From NCBI GenBank assembly GCA_963575745.1, contig CAUYUJ010018471.1:427322-491321 (forward strand): a stretch of 64,000 bases of DNA, written 5' to 3'. The stretch comes from Prorocentrum cordatum (Eukaryota > Sar > Dinophyceae > Prorocentrales > Prorocentraceae). Shown here piece by piece: positions 22,525-29,790 of this stretch. Position 1 is the first letter of the stretch, and every line of letters begins with the position of its first letter. The position numbers and the translations under genes are program-made. Below the pieces are notes generated by a model. It saw nothing but the letters and a program-made list of their open reading frames with translations, had not been told where the DNA came from and made no database searches.

Positions 22525-23560
22525 GCAATAATACCTCGAGATGGTTCCATGAGTCCTCGTCCGCGTCGTCCTCATCCTAGTCCTCGTCCTCCTCGTCCTC
22601 GTCCTCATCCGCGTCCTCGTCCTCCTCGTCCTCGTCCTCCTCGTCCTCCTCCTCCTCCTCCTCCTCCTCCTCCTCCTCCTCCTCCTCCACCTCCTCCTCC
22701 ACCTCCTCCTCCTCCTCCTGCCCTCGCCCCCACGCGACCCCCAGGGATGGCCCGAAGAGGCCTTCCAAGGCCACCCACCCCCTTGCTCCCAGAGATCTCT
22801 CGGTTCACCCTGGTTGCTCGCTTTGTTTGCCTAGATGTGTCTCTTCGTCCCTTTTCCCGTCAGCTCTCATGGGCAAAGCTTCTGAATGGGCTGCTGGAGA
22901 TATTTTTTGTTCGCGAGCGCATACGGAAGGGCCGCGCGCCGTCCAGAGCTACAGCTAAGACCTGGTGGGGAGACGCGAAGCGAGAAGAATTATACAGGCC
23001 GTGCGCTGCCATGCAAGGAGTCATGAGTGCTGGGTCTGTGCGCATGGGCCCGTCGGCGAAACTTCCCTCACTGATCACGGGAATTACGCTGACGCCCTGG
23101 AGAGCGCGAGGAGGAGGAGGAGGAGGAGGACGAGGAGGAGGAGGATTGGTAAGGCTTGGGGCTGCTCACAGACAGCCCCCCCCCAGGCGGCCCGGCTGGC
23201 CTCAACAGGCCCCCCCAGTAGCCCCAGCTGGCCACAACAGGCCACCCGAATAGTTCGGGGCTCAACACCCCAACACCCCTTTTACCAAGGAGGGCCACGC
23301 GGTGTGGCGCACGATGGGAATGCCGCTGGTGCCAGGGTCCGCCAGGCAGCGAGAGCCGCGCTTCGCACGGAGGAGCAGCGCCTGCCAGGGAACGCAGGCC
23401 TGCAGCTGCGAGAAGAACCAGCACGAGGCGTCCGGGGGCAGCACCGACCGCCGGCAGAAGCTGAAGCACCGGCGGCCCTCGTCCCACAGCACCGTCCTCC
23501 CCAGACCTCCTCGCGCCGTGAACAGATCACCACCCCCGACATCCGCTCGCGTGCTGCTTC
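9808..23560 (-). CDS. AlkB-like 2-oxoglutarate/Fe(II) dioxygenase, split gene (7 recognised exons)
   Basis: Gene-level entry. Exons, read on the minus strand from high to low coordinates, are about 23560-23296, 18974-18902, 17098-16991, 12164-12102, 11898-11773, 11080-11038 and 9892-about 9808. Joined in this order they stay in one frame and give the landmarks of the AlkB fold in the right order: RHTAWYT, CRCEYTYG, NLNLYEDGSQ, WHADDE (HxD iron ligands), SLSLGGTREF, TMEGLTQKHCSHAVP (third iron ligand His) and RINVTFRW (2-oxoglutarate-binding Arg). The family oxidatively demethylates alkylated bases in DNA or RNA; the substrate here is unknown. Most introns fit GC-AG (for example TG|GC with AG|GTAC, and GAG|GC with AG|GGG); one fits GT-AG and one is non-canonical. 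Introns reach 4.8 kb and are filled with repeats. The true start and stop were not found. Family assignment is firm; exact ends of the first and last exons are not. Confidence 0.85.
10252..10428 (+). repeat. Family A dispersed repeat
   Basis: Full copy of about 175 bp, from GGGGCCCTGGGACACACAAA to GTGTGTTTTCCCCCTCCTGA. Confidence 0.9.
10446..10660. mobile_element. Family E inverted-repeat element
   Basis: CATACTAATACTATATGT (10460-10477) pairs with ACATATAGTAGAAGTATG (10627-10644). The core has CATATAGTATACCCATCTTG. Confidence 0.85.
11038..11080 (-). CDS. AlkB-like exon f (distal iron-binding His)
   Basis: A 43-bp exon with acceptor GGGGAG|GGGCTG and donor GCCA|GCCC. It reads GLTQKHCSHAVPFA plus one base. 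Q-K-H-x-x-H-x-V-P carries the third iron ligand in this family. Phase 0 to 1 fits exons e and g. Confidence 0.85.
11216..11336. mobile_element. Family F inverted-repeat element
   Basis: CGGAGGTCCGCGCGGATT and AATCCGCGCGGACCTCC-type arms with GATCGGCGCTGGACC inside. It lies in the AlkB intron between exons e and f. Confidence 0.85.
11507..11664. mobile_element. Inverted-repeat element X
   Basis: TTTACCAGCCT ... TATCCCTATCCCTA and its complement. The internal palindrome CTAAGATTG/CAATCTTAG occurs repeatedly. Confidence 0.8.
11773..11898 (-). CDS. AlkB-like exon e (SLSLGGTREF ... GDLITME)
   Basis: A 126-bp exon. It encodes VSLSLGGTREFWLAQKLP, a short loop, then VVEVDLGDGDLITME. These are the central strands of the double-stranded beta-helix; the corresponding family pattern is I-x-S-L-S-L-G ... 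R-x-F ... L-x-x-G-D-L-x-T-M-E-G. The donor is placed at GAG|GCGGGCC (GC donor) because the next exon starts GGG-CTG and restores T-M-E-G-L. Confidence 0.9.
11899..12101 (-). mobile_element. Family F inverted-repeat element forming a non-canonical intron (introner-like)
   Basis: This 203-bp interval separates exons d and e of the AlkB-like gene. On the minus strand it starts CGAGGAAG and ends CTTCCTCC. The inverted arms continue inward (CGGCACA, then GGAGGTCC, GATCGGCGC), so the whole intron is one stem-loop element of family F. No GT, GC or GA donor with an AG acceptor keeps the frame. The flanks CCCATC and CCAATC are near-identical and could be remnants of a target-site duplication. Confidence 0.75.
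12102..12164 (-). CDS. AlkB-like exon d (HxD iron-binding exon)
   Basis: A 63-bp, 21-codon exon. The acceptor is CCCTGCCCAG|GGGG, after a long pyrimidine tract, and the exon reads GVGWHADDELLFQGATHDCP plus I. The H and first D of WHADDE are the facial-triad ligands. The frame joins exon c as DGSQ-GVGWH. The downstream boundary is non-canonical: the exon stops after CCC-ATC and the frame resumes at 11898 with VSLSLGG, 203 bp away. Confidence 0.9.
12176..12710. repeat. GGA array followed by inverted CCT array
   Basis: GGA-type to about 12350, a 60-bp unique spacer, then CCT-type to 12709. On the minus strand the GGA part is a pyrimidine tract just upstream of exon d. Confidence 0.95.
12924..13109. 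mobile_element. Family C inverted-repeat element
   Basis: Ends ATCGGCTGCACGTAAGAGTG and CTCTTACGTGCAGTCGAT are inverted. The interior repeats GAGTGACC ... GGTCACTC. Confidence 0.9.
13165..13464. mobile_element. Family F element interrupted by a family B element
   Basis: The F arms (TTCGGAGGTCCGCGCGGATT and its complement near 13.44-13.46 kb) are separated by the B copy 13249-13406. Confidence 0.85.
13249..13406. mobile_element. Family B MITE, 158 bp, 8-bp target duplication CGCTAGGC
   Basis: TTAAGTCAGGCGTGTCC at one end and GGACAGGCACGACTTAA at the other. CGCTAGGC at 13241-13248 is repeated at 13407-13414. Confidence 0.95.
13564..13636. repeat. Perfect 22-bp inverted repeat hairpin
   Basis: Arms 13564-13585 and 13615-13636 (GGCCACATGCGAACCCTACC start) pair without mismatch around a 29-base loop. 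Confidence 0.9.
13759..13897. mobile_element. Inverted-repeat element Q
   Basis: GGGGGTGGAGGGAGGGGGAG then GGCTTCTTAGA on the left, complement on the right (TCTAAGAAGCC, CCCCCACCCCC). Confidence 0.8.
13962..14137. mobile_element. Family B MITE abutting a family C fragment
   Basis: Both B ends are present. The right end touches the CGGCTATACGC start of a C element, and no matching target duplication remains. Confidence 0.85.
14138..14271. mobile_element. Family C element, truncated
   Basis: Matches 34760-34900 from CGGCTATACGC to GAGGGCCCAT, then is cut by a B element. Confidence 0.85.
14272..14430. mobile_element. Family B MITE truncating a family C element
   Basis: Begins exactly where the C fragment 14138-14271 stops. 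The missing C end is not found on the other side. Confidence 0.85.
14608..14686 (+). repeat. Family A dispersed repeat, 3' half
   Basis: Only the CCCATATTTCCC ... GTCTGTGTGTTTTTCCCC half is present. It is joined directly to the end of a D-family element (14585-14603). Confidence 0.8.
14635..15005. repeat. Segment duplicated at 9440-9795
   Basis: See 9440-9795. It diverges just before exon g in that copy and runs into D here. Confidence 0.9.
15002..15222. repeat. Family D repeat, partial
   Basis: GCCGTTTCCGGTCGCCGTT-rich sequence ending GCCGTTTCTGGGGCCCACGA. The left inverted end is absent. Confidence 0.75.
15445..15693. mobile_element. Family D inverted-repeat element, about 250 bp
   Basis: Left CTTCGTGGGCCCTGGAAACG and right CGTTTCTGGGGCCCACTAGG are inverted. 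The interior is rich in CCGGTTCC and GCCGTTT. Confidence 0.85.
15775..15960 (+). repeat. Family T repeat (CTTCTCAGAAG-rich)
   Basis: GAAGGCGGCGGGGCTTCTCAGAAGCCCTC-type sequence; also at 60.89-61.07 kb and, inverted, at 53.69-53.88 kb. Confidence 0.85.
16534..16717 (+). mobile_element. Family I inverted-repeat element
   Basis: CCAGACATGCGATGTCCTGA at the left, CATCATGTCTGG at the right. The core CCCTTTCCCCGGGACCGG is shared with the other copies. Confidence 0.85.
16765..16988. mobile_element. Family G inverted-repeat element
   Basis: GTGCGGTGACAGACCGTGCG ... GGTCACCACCCCGTTTGGGG. It acts as the paralogous empty site for the H insertion at 42.55 kb. Confidence 0.85.
16991..17098 (-). CDS. AlkB-like exon c (NLNLYEDG)
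   Basis: A 108-bp, 36-codon exon from CTCGAG|GTGATGG to TCCCAG|GCTC. It encodes VMEQLFACVFGAAFPGLPPE, then AWPDC and NLNLYEDGSQ. The N-x-N-x-Y-x-D-G motif lies just before the iron-binding HxD motif in this family. The donor is GC. The end of a G-family inverted-repeat element lies about ten bases inside the following intron. Confidence 0.85.
17140..17270. repeat. GAGA/GGAGA microsatellite
   Basis: GAGAGAAGGAGAGAGAAGAG-type tract upstream of exon c on the minus strand. Confidence 0.9.
17573..17769. mobile_element. Family H MITE, 197 bp, 5-bp target duplication CCCTC
   Basis: TCGGGTCGGGCGAAAGGGGG and CCCCCTTTCGTCCGGCCCGA ends; CCCTC at 17568-17572 and 17770-17774. Confidence 0.9.
17945..18148 (+). 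mobile_element. Family I element, subtype running into a GGA array
   Basis: CCCCGACGTCATGATTT start. The end GGACCTGAGCCTATCA continues directly into GGA repeats, the same junction as at 8936. Confidence 0.85.
18149..18830. repeat. GGA array, about 680 bp
   Basis: Longest GGA array in the window; starts at the I-element end and stops 70 bp before exon b. Confidence 0.95.
18902..18974 (-). CDS. AlkB-like exon b (CRCEYTYG)
   Basis: A 73-bp exon between GGGGAG|GTAC (acceptor) and GGGGAG|GTGC (donor). It encodes YTRDRRCRCEYTYGMGARVP followed by SAGE. The C-x-C-x-Y-x-Y-G pattern directly after R-x-T-A-W-Y is typical of one AlkB subgroup. Length and phase (enters with one base, leaves in phase 0) fit exons a and c exactly. 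It is followed on the minus strand by a 700-bp CCT-rich array. Confidence 0.75.
18985..19150. repeat. GGGGGGTCCTCGCGACTCTC-type minisatellite
   Basis: Four to five degenerate units of about 30 bp; a similar unit is at 19383-19425. Confidence 0.7.
19098..19114 (-). other. 17-nt match to the dinoflagellate spliced-leader sequence inside a palindrome
   Basis: On the minus strand TCCGTAGCCATTTTGGC equals the first 17 of the 22 bases of the conserved spliced leader (first base variable); the last five differ. It lies at the centre of a 21-bp inverted repeat (19081-19101 with 19105-19125, one mismatch), 124 bp upstream of AlkB exon b. Confidence 0.5.
19541..19577. repeat. AT microsatellite
   Basis: TATATA run of 37 bp. 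Confidence 0.95.
19664..19850 (+). mobile_element. Family I element
   Basis: CCCGACGTCACGACTTC start, CCGAGTGGATCTGGGG end, same core. Confidence 0.8.
20278..20452. repeat. CTC array
   Basis: CTGCTC then pure CTC to 20452. Confidence 0.95.
20534..20699 (+). repeat. Family A dispersed repeat
   Basis: Full copy, GGGGCCCTGGGACACACAGA to CTTCCCCTCCTGA. Confidence 0.9.
21198..21323. mobile_element. Inverted-repeat element W
   Basis: GGCCATCGCTCGGACGT ... CTGTGC-TTTTTTCGG with the complement at 21290-21323. Confidence 0.75.
21690..22470. repeat. Degenerate CCAAGATGGCCCCAAGAGG repeats (family J)
   Basis: Loose 28-33 bp periodicity of CAAGATGGC/CAAGAGGGC; related stretches at 36055-36235, 43686-44370 and 47640-48190. 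Confidence 0.8.
22485..22725. repeat. CAG run and CGTCCT/CTC arrays
   Basis: CAG x 12 (22487-22522) followed after 40 bp by CGTCCTC and CTC repeats. Confidence 0.95.
23296..23560 (-). CDS. AlkB-like exon a (N-terminal part of domain)
   Basis: The minus frame is open from an in-frame TGA near 23.56 kb. It encodes a segment with LWDEGRRCFSF, then PPDASCWFFSQLQACVPW, and ends in IPIVRHTAW. AlkB proteins have this pattern: an amphipathic helix ending in PW, a variable loop, then R-x-T-A-W. The donor is placed at TG|GC (23296/23295) because the next exon supplies G-TAC-ACC and gives the expected W-Y-T. The upstream edge is uncertain. Several AG sites are possible, and an N-terminal exon further upstream is likely. 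Confidence 0.7.
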
Positions 23561-23907
23561 AATCTGCGACCCCACGAGGGTCCCGACCGCTTCCCCAAGG
23601 GTAGTCCATGTTTGATGTGGTCATGGGCTACCCTCTCGTTTGCTTCAGCACTTGGTTGCATGAAGGCGCTCTCTCTTCGATTGCTCAAGCAATTGGTTGG
23701 ACTTTGGATATTCCGAGCTTTCGCCGAGGTGGCCGCCCGTGCCTCCTCGTGGGCCGTGTTGCGCCACGTCGTCGCCCGTGCCGCCTCGTGGGCGCCTCGT
23801 GGGCGCCCCCTGCGCTTGGAGGGTCTATGCCGAGGTTGCGCCACTGCCGGCCGTGCCGCCTCGTAGGCGCCTCCTGGGCACCCCGTGCGCTGGGTGGGTT
23901 TGACTAC

Positions 23908-24052
23908 CTACCAGACCACCCCAACCCAACCCGAAGACCCGAATTTCGGGTTGGGGGGGGTAAGGGTTCCACATGTGTTTTTGTCGATGTTTCCCGACCC
24001 CCCCCACTGGAAATCGAGGGTAAATCTGAGCATTCGGGTTGGGTTGGGGTGG
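23908..24052. mobile_element. Inverted-repeat element P (CCCCAACCCAACCC arms)
   Basis: CAGACCACCCCAACCCAACC and its near complement GGTTGGGTTGGGGTGGTTTG about 90 bp apart. Confidence 0.75.
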
Positions 24053-24244
24053 TTTGGTGGGTGGTGAGGGTTTCCCGAGGTTGCGCCAGGTTGCCGGCAG
24101 CGCCTCCTCGTGGGAGCTTACACGACCACATAGCTCACGCTGCGCAGCGTTCACCTCCACAGCGCAACCTCCACAATGCAATCACGCACTGCTTGGGGTC
24201 CACGCTGGTGAAATATATCAGAAGGAACGGGCCGAACGGTAATT

Positions 24245-24560
24245 CACTGTCCCTGGGCTCGTGGCTGAAGTGAGATTCCGCGGTGTGGATTGTTGTTGTT
24301 GTCGTCATTGCTGCTTTGCGTGTTGTTTATTGCTTGTTGTTTGTTGTCGTCGTCCCACCCGCGACCCGGCCCGCGACCCATCCCGCGACCCACCCGCGAC
24401 CCAGCCGCGACCCACCCTGCGACCCACCCGCGACTCCCCCGCGACCCACCCGAGGCATACTCCGTCACCCGCCCGCGACACACCCGCGACCCACCCGAGA
24501 CCCACCCGCGGCCCACCCGCGACCCACCCGCGACCCACCCACACCCGCATGGCATTATTT
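24245..24560. repeat. Family O: unique lead plus CCCACCCGCGA minisatellite
   Basis: The lead (CCGAACGGT ... GTGGATTGTTG) is shared with 25085-25180; then about 17 units of CCCACCCGCGA. Confidence 0.85.
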
Positions 24561-24599
24561 GCTGGGCGTCGTGCCCCCTCCCCCCCCCCGCACCAGCAC

Positions 24600-25080
24600 G
24601 CGCGCAAGGGCGTTCGAACCATGGCGAAATGCGGCGCGGGAGGCACGCGTGGCCGAACTGGATGAAAATATTGAAAAACGATGGCGTTCTTGAGAATTCG
24701 CGACAGCGCGCAAGAGTTTTAAGTGATGTTGCAAAACAATGCGTCGTTGTATGTTTTCGGGGCACTCGATGTTGAAACCCTTGCGAAGCCTAAGGTCTCG
24801 AAGGACTGCGGCACGCGCGCGCGACGAAGCGCGCGCATGCACTTCGCCCCGTTAGTTGCAAGGGATTCTGGTGACAGGGCGCGCGCGAGGGCGCCCTTGC
24901 TTTAACGAAAAATTTCGCGCCTGCGGCGGTCTGTGCATACATGGTTGAAAATTCAACGCTTGCGGCGCGCCTCCTCAGAAACTCGCAAAATGCCGACGTC
25001 CCCGTCACCCCCGTTCACTCTTATCCGCAAGTGCGGGGTGCTATGTAAATATACAGACAGACGTATCAGAGTGAGGAGAC
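24600..25080. other. No recognisable gene
   Basis: Less repetitive DNA between two family O copies; no family recognised in any frame. Confidence 0.4.
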
Positions 25081-25084
25081 CGAA

Positions 25085-25245
25085 CGGTCTCACACCATCC
25101 CCGGGCGCGTGGGTGAAGTGGGATTCCGTGGCTTGGATTGTGCTTGCTTGCTGTTTTTTCTTGGTGTTGCCGTCGTCCCCCCTGCGACCCACCCGCGACT
25201 CGCCCCGCGCCCCACTCCGCGACCCACCCCGCGCCCATCTGTATA
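25085..25245. repeat. Family O, second shorter copy
   Basis: Same lead and about five minisatellite units. Confidence 0.85.
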
Positions 25246-25321
25246 TTTCTATACAATATTTCTATACATAAGTACACGTTCTGCTTCTGTATACAAGCAA
25301 AAACGCAGCGTAAAACCCATA

Positions 25322-25985
25322 CCGTCGGAGATCTGGGACGGAAGGTGTTTGACCACATTCAGGCTCCGTGACCCCTAGCATCCAAGGAATACACGAAGGG
25401 CTCAAGAGCGCCAGCGTTGTCGTCGTCGTCGTTGTCGCCACCGCCGTCGTCGTCGTCTTCCCCCTTCAGGGTCGGCGGCGCCGGCCGTTAGGCCTTCACA
25501 AAATACATTGTCGGAGATCTGGGACGGAAAGTCTCCGACAACACTCAGGCTCCGTGAGCCCTGGAGGACCCCAGGAACCCACGAAGGGCTCAAGAGCGCC
25601 AGCGTCGTAGTCGTCGTATCCGCCGCCGCCGCCGCCGCCGTCGTCGTCATCGTCGTCGTCGTCGTCTTCGTCGTCGTCATCCCGCTTCACGGTTGGCGGC
25701 ACCGGCCGTAAGGCCTTCGCACTATGCATCGTCGGAGATCTTAGGCGAAAAGTGTTCGACCATATTCCGATTCCGCGGGCCCCCAAGGATCCCGGGACCC
25801 CACGAAGGGCTCCAGAGCGTCGTCGTCGTCGTCGCCACCGTCGTCATCGTCTTCGTCGTCGTCGTCCTCGTCGTCGTCGTCCTCGTCGTCGTCGTCGTCG
25901 TCGTCTTCGTCGTCCCTCTTCAGGGTTGGCGGCGCCAGCCGTGAGGCCTTGGCAGTGCACATCGTCGGAGATCTGGGCCGGAAGG
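25322..25985. repeat. Tandem units of about 205-230 bp each holding a GTC array (family K)
   Basis: Three units of TCGGAGATCTGGGACGGAAG, CGAAGGGCTCAAGAGCGCCA, a GTC run, then TTCAGGGTCGGCGGCGCCGG. A related unit lies at 38820-38975. Confidence 0.9.
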
Positions 25986-26309
25986 CCTCTGTGGGGAAGC
26001 CATGCATGAGGTACTGATGCCGCTACTGCCACAGCCTTTGCCAGGGTGCGCTCTCACCAGAAGTTTGGGGCGGAACTAACGGTGGCGACGAGCGCCTCCC
26101 AGGAGGCCCACAAAGGCCGACGATGGAAGGCTCCTCCACTGAGTTGGACTGCGGTGCGGCTCCGTGAGCCCCCAGGGGGCCCCGGGAACTGTCCACAAAA
26201 AGCGGACCGGGAGGAGAGACCTGCACTCCCGACCTGCGGCCCTCGACCCGCAGTACCGTCGTGCCCAAATCTCTGGCGTCGTTTTTTTTGGTTGCAGGCC
26301 TCCAGAGCC

Positions 26310-26624
26310 CGACATGTATGTATATGTCTATATAAAAATGTTTATAGTATATAAATACATACATACAGACATACATCTACACATGCTTACACATACGAAC
26401 GCACAGCTACAACGTACATACACATAACAACTAAACATATACATATACAGACACATTCACAGACACGTATACATAAACGTATATACAAACACAAACATAT
26501 ACATGTACACATACATATACACATACACATACATAAACGTATACTCATACACACACGTACACATATACATATACGTATACGCATACATATACGTATACAT
26601 GTGTTATGAATACACATATATATA
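26310..26624. repeat. ACATAC/ACATAT array, left of the copia element
   Basis: TACATACATA-type repeats directly abutting the LTR. Confidence 0.95.
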
Positions 26625-26742
26625 TGTAGTGAAAGAAAACACGTCGCTGTTCGAGATGTCCGACATGCCTGCGTAACGATGCGACTGCCGCCACGCCCGC
26701 AACTGCTGCTACCAACACGCCTGGATACTATAATGCTCGACG
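26625..26742 (-). repeat. Copia 3' LTR (about 118 bp)
   Basis: Imperfect direct copy of 33265-33366; the best stretch is GTCGAGCATTATAGT ... GGTAGCAGCAGTTGC. The outer end reads CACTACA and abuts the TATATA/ACATAC array. Confidence 0.75.
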
Positions 26743-26919
26743 CGCCGCCTCGGCAGAGACGTCTGCACAATTGGAGGAGATGGCCGCGACGATCACATGA
26801 CCGAACCACTCGACTCAAAACAATCGGAAACATGTAATGGAATGCGCCGATCCACCGTACATCCCGTGATATGCTACCGGGCGCACTTCATAGGTGTGCG
26901 TTTTGCTAGGCTGGAAAAT

Positions 26920-26952
<33 letters not shown>
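26920..26952. repeat. CAA run
   Basis: ACAACAACA x 11 inside the retroelement, between RNase H and the LTR. Confidence 0.95.
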
Positions 26953-26953
<1 letters not shown>

Positions 26954-27125
26954 AACCTCTCTCTGATCACTTACATGGTCGTGTTCCTTATAAGTGACGA
27001 CAGCGCACAACAATGTGAAACTCAAAACGACCACATTTTAAACAGGCGGTTGCTGTTTGGGGATCTAGTTGCTGTTCGGAGGGATAAATTATCTTGTCCT
27101 GCCGTGGCTACCAGACCAACCTTAG

Positions 27126-27545
27126 CTAAACTTTCCAAATTGGCGCTTGATCGAGATGATTCGAGCCTACATCGGATGGGCGTTCTTTCTCGGGCGCCTT
27201 GTGTACAGAAATTCCTTTCTGACGAACCTTGTCATGCACCCACGACGGTTGCGTGCGCAGGTGGCGTAGCGATTGCCTTCGCCGAGACCCTGTCTGTGAA
27301 CAGCCTACGTCTGGGCTCAAATCCAAAATCTCGCGCCATTGCTTTGAAACCTGGACATGTATTACGATGTTGTAGAATCCTGATTCCCTGGAGAGCAATA
27401 CCAACACAGTCTCAATAGAGGAATACGTTCGGATACCATGCTGCCCATGCAAGCGGGCGAACCCATACGTGCTCTGCTGTGTGCCCAAGCACCCTGCATG
27501 GCCACCGTCTACGTAAACATCACAGTCAGATTGTGGAGGCTGCAA
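27126..27545 (-). pseudogene. Copia RNase H (C-terminal domain)
   Basis: Opens with DVYVDGGHAGCLGTQQST, where the first acidic residue of the active site lies, and ends with RHLRTQPSWVHDKVRQ, typical of the end of copia RNase H. The frame ends at a stop at 27126. Confidence 0.75.
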
Positions 27546-27729
27546 CGTAGTCGCCGACGCGTTCTAGGGCAATGACGCTAATACCTACCAGTGCGTCTTA
27601 CTTGTTCCATGTCTGCCACCGTGGGGTTGGACATGCCACGCGATGCTTCCTTTCCTGCGAATTGCAACTCTGCGCGGGCAAACGCGAAGAAGTTGATTCT
27701 CACGCACGCATTCCTGGACCCAGCGGTCA

Positions 27730-29790
27730 TCTTTGGATCAAACTTTCTGTTTCACACCAAGCGCGGTTACTGACTTCGCGTTTGCTCGCGAACGGCCCAA
27801 ACCAAACTGCAAAGCAAATACCTGTTCGTACTCAAGATACGGCTTTGTCGTCCTCTCGCTTGCACACCAACGGATTATGTTGCTTAAGCCTTGAGCAATA
27901 TACTCACTGGATGCGGTGATGGAGGTCATCCAAGGTACCACGGTCTGCAATGTCAAATTTGCCGTCATGTACTCAGAAACGATTTTAAACCTACAGCTGA
28001 GCCCACTGCAACGAAATCGTCTCCTTGTACGTAACATTTCAAAACGCGTACCTTGTGTGCCAAAACACATGGGTCCCAAACCCACTAGAGAATCCACCTG
28101 CATGCATCACTTCCGTGCACTTCGGCTCCCAATGAAAAGCGGCATCACGGGTGCCGTATAGGCTTTTGTTCAAACAGCCACACGTGCCAGGCGAATGGTT
28201 TTCTGGTGACAACTGCACATACACTTCTCAAGTGGCCGAGCATGAACATGTGCACGACGACCGTCCAGAAACAACAAAGACTCACGACTTGTGTTGTTTG
28301 GGCTACTCTGTCATGCACAAGCTGAGGATGAACAAGCCTCACATGGTGGAGTTGCTGCAAAAATGTCGCCTCTGTCCTTAAAGTTCTTCAGCTCCTGTAC
28401 TCCGGCCAATTCTCGTCGCCTCTGTTCACGCCCACCCCACGGGTGCCTATAGGAACACGGCCTGCTCTCCCAAAACATTCAGACGGACTTTCGTATACTG
28501 GTTGTGCTTTCTCATTTCTGCCCGTCTTGCTTCCGACACCTTCGAAGTTCCGAGCGGCGCTCCGGAGACGTTGCCCCGAAAACTCCTATAATCCCCAATC
28601 TGAGAAACCCGTGCTTCCGAACACAACACAACGCCTACTGAATGGAAACTCAACAAATGAGAACAATACAACTCATTCACCAAACCCTCAAGCACACCTA
28701 CATAGAAACGGATTTGCGAGACACCTGCTTGCCAGAGCCCGTCCGCACACCATTCCTGTACTGAGTCAGCGCATGACGACGAATTGCCACTCCACGGTGG
28801 CTCTTTGAATTTACGCTGTCAAAAACACCATGCACGAAACAAATACAATGATTTGTTTGGTTTCTAGAAGCGACGGAGAAACTCCAAGTGTCATTATTGT
28901 TTGTTACTGCGCCGACCACCCACATCGGCAAGTTCTTGTTCACCGACAAGATTGCTTGCTTCCTGTGCGAAGGATTACTGATATTCCAAAAACTGCCGTC
29001 GTTAGGGCTCCCGCGGGTGAATTCAATAATAAGAGAACCATCCAAACCATGGCGCATGCCTAACTCATCCAATCGCCCATCAATCAGCGCAGACAGACAC
29101 GTCCCGCAACCCAATTCACGAACGGATTTCTGCAATGATTGAAGAGACTCTAAATCAACATTCCGAGCGATGCTTTCTCTGGCAGACCTTTCAACTCTCC
29201 TACGGTCATGTTCTCTCGCTGTGCCTCTAAGTAAAAACCGTTTGAGCCATGCCCCGCGGACCCAGAAGATGGCATCTGAGAGCCTGCCTGTGCAGGGGTC
29301 GAGCTATCAACTCCCAACGCCGCCTCGGCGCTTTCTCGGGCACCGTCCGTCAGACCAGCTGCAGAAAGTGTGCGTTTCTGACTGGTTTCGCCCGTCTCGG
29401 GATCGATCGGCGAGCTTTGTGACGCGATTCTACATGTCGCTTCACCCTCAACATTGAGATTTTCGGCCGGATCCGTTTTGGAAAAACTTGGGTTATCATC
29501 TATTTTTCGTTTCTGGAATTCTTCCCGGAATTGCCCCTGAGGAGAAGACCACATCAGTGGGTAGAGCCGGGCACGGCACGCTTGCGAGTGGGCAACAGCT
29601 GGTTTGCCATCGCGGTGCGCCTCGCAACCTGCGCATCCAGCGGAGCGCCCAAATTTGACAACGTCCGCCGTCCTGATATACGATTGTCTTGGAATTGCTA
29701 CATGTTCTTCTGGCCTAGCTAACGGAGGCCGCGCTGGAAAGCCCGCCGGCTGAACAGGTTCGATCACCAGATTCACTTTCAACTCTGACT
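27730..29790 (-). pseudogene. Copia reverse transcriptase and its lead-in (broken)
   Basis: The upstream linker has the C-x-x-C motif of this lineage: RTADVVKFGRSAGCAGCEAH ... HSQACRARL (about 29.7-29.6 kb). Then come GAPLGTSKVSEARRAEM (about 28.56 kb) and the RT palm with CGCLNKSLYGTRDAAFHWE (about 28.2 kb). The catalytic strand YVQGDDFVAVGS (about 28.03 kb) and the thumb side ending near 27.74 kb follow. Parts lie in different frames. Confidence 0.8.
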
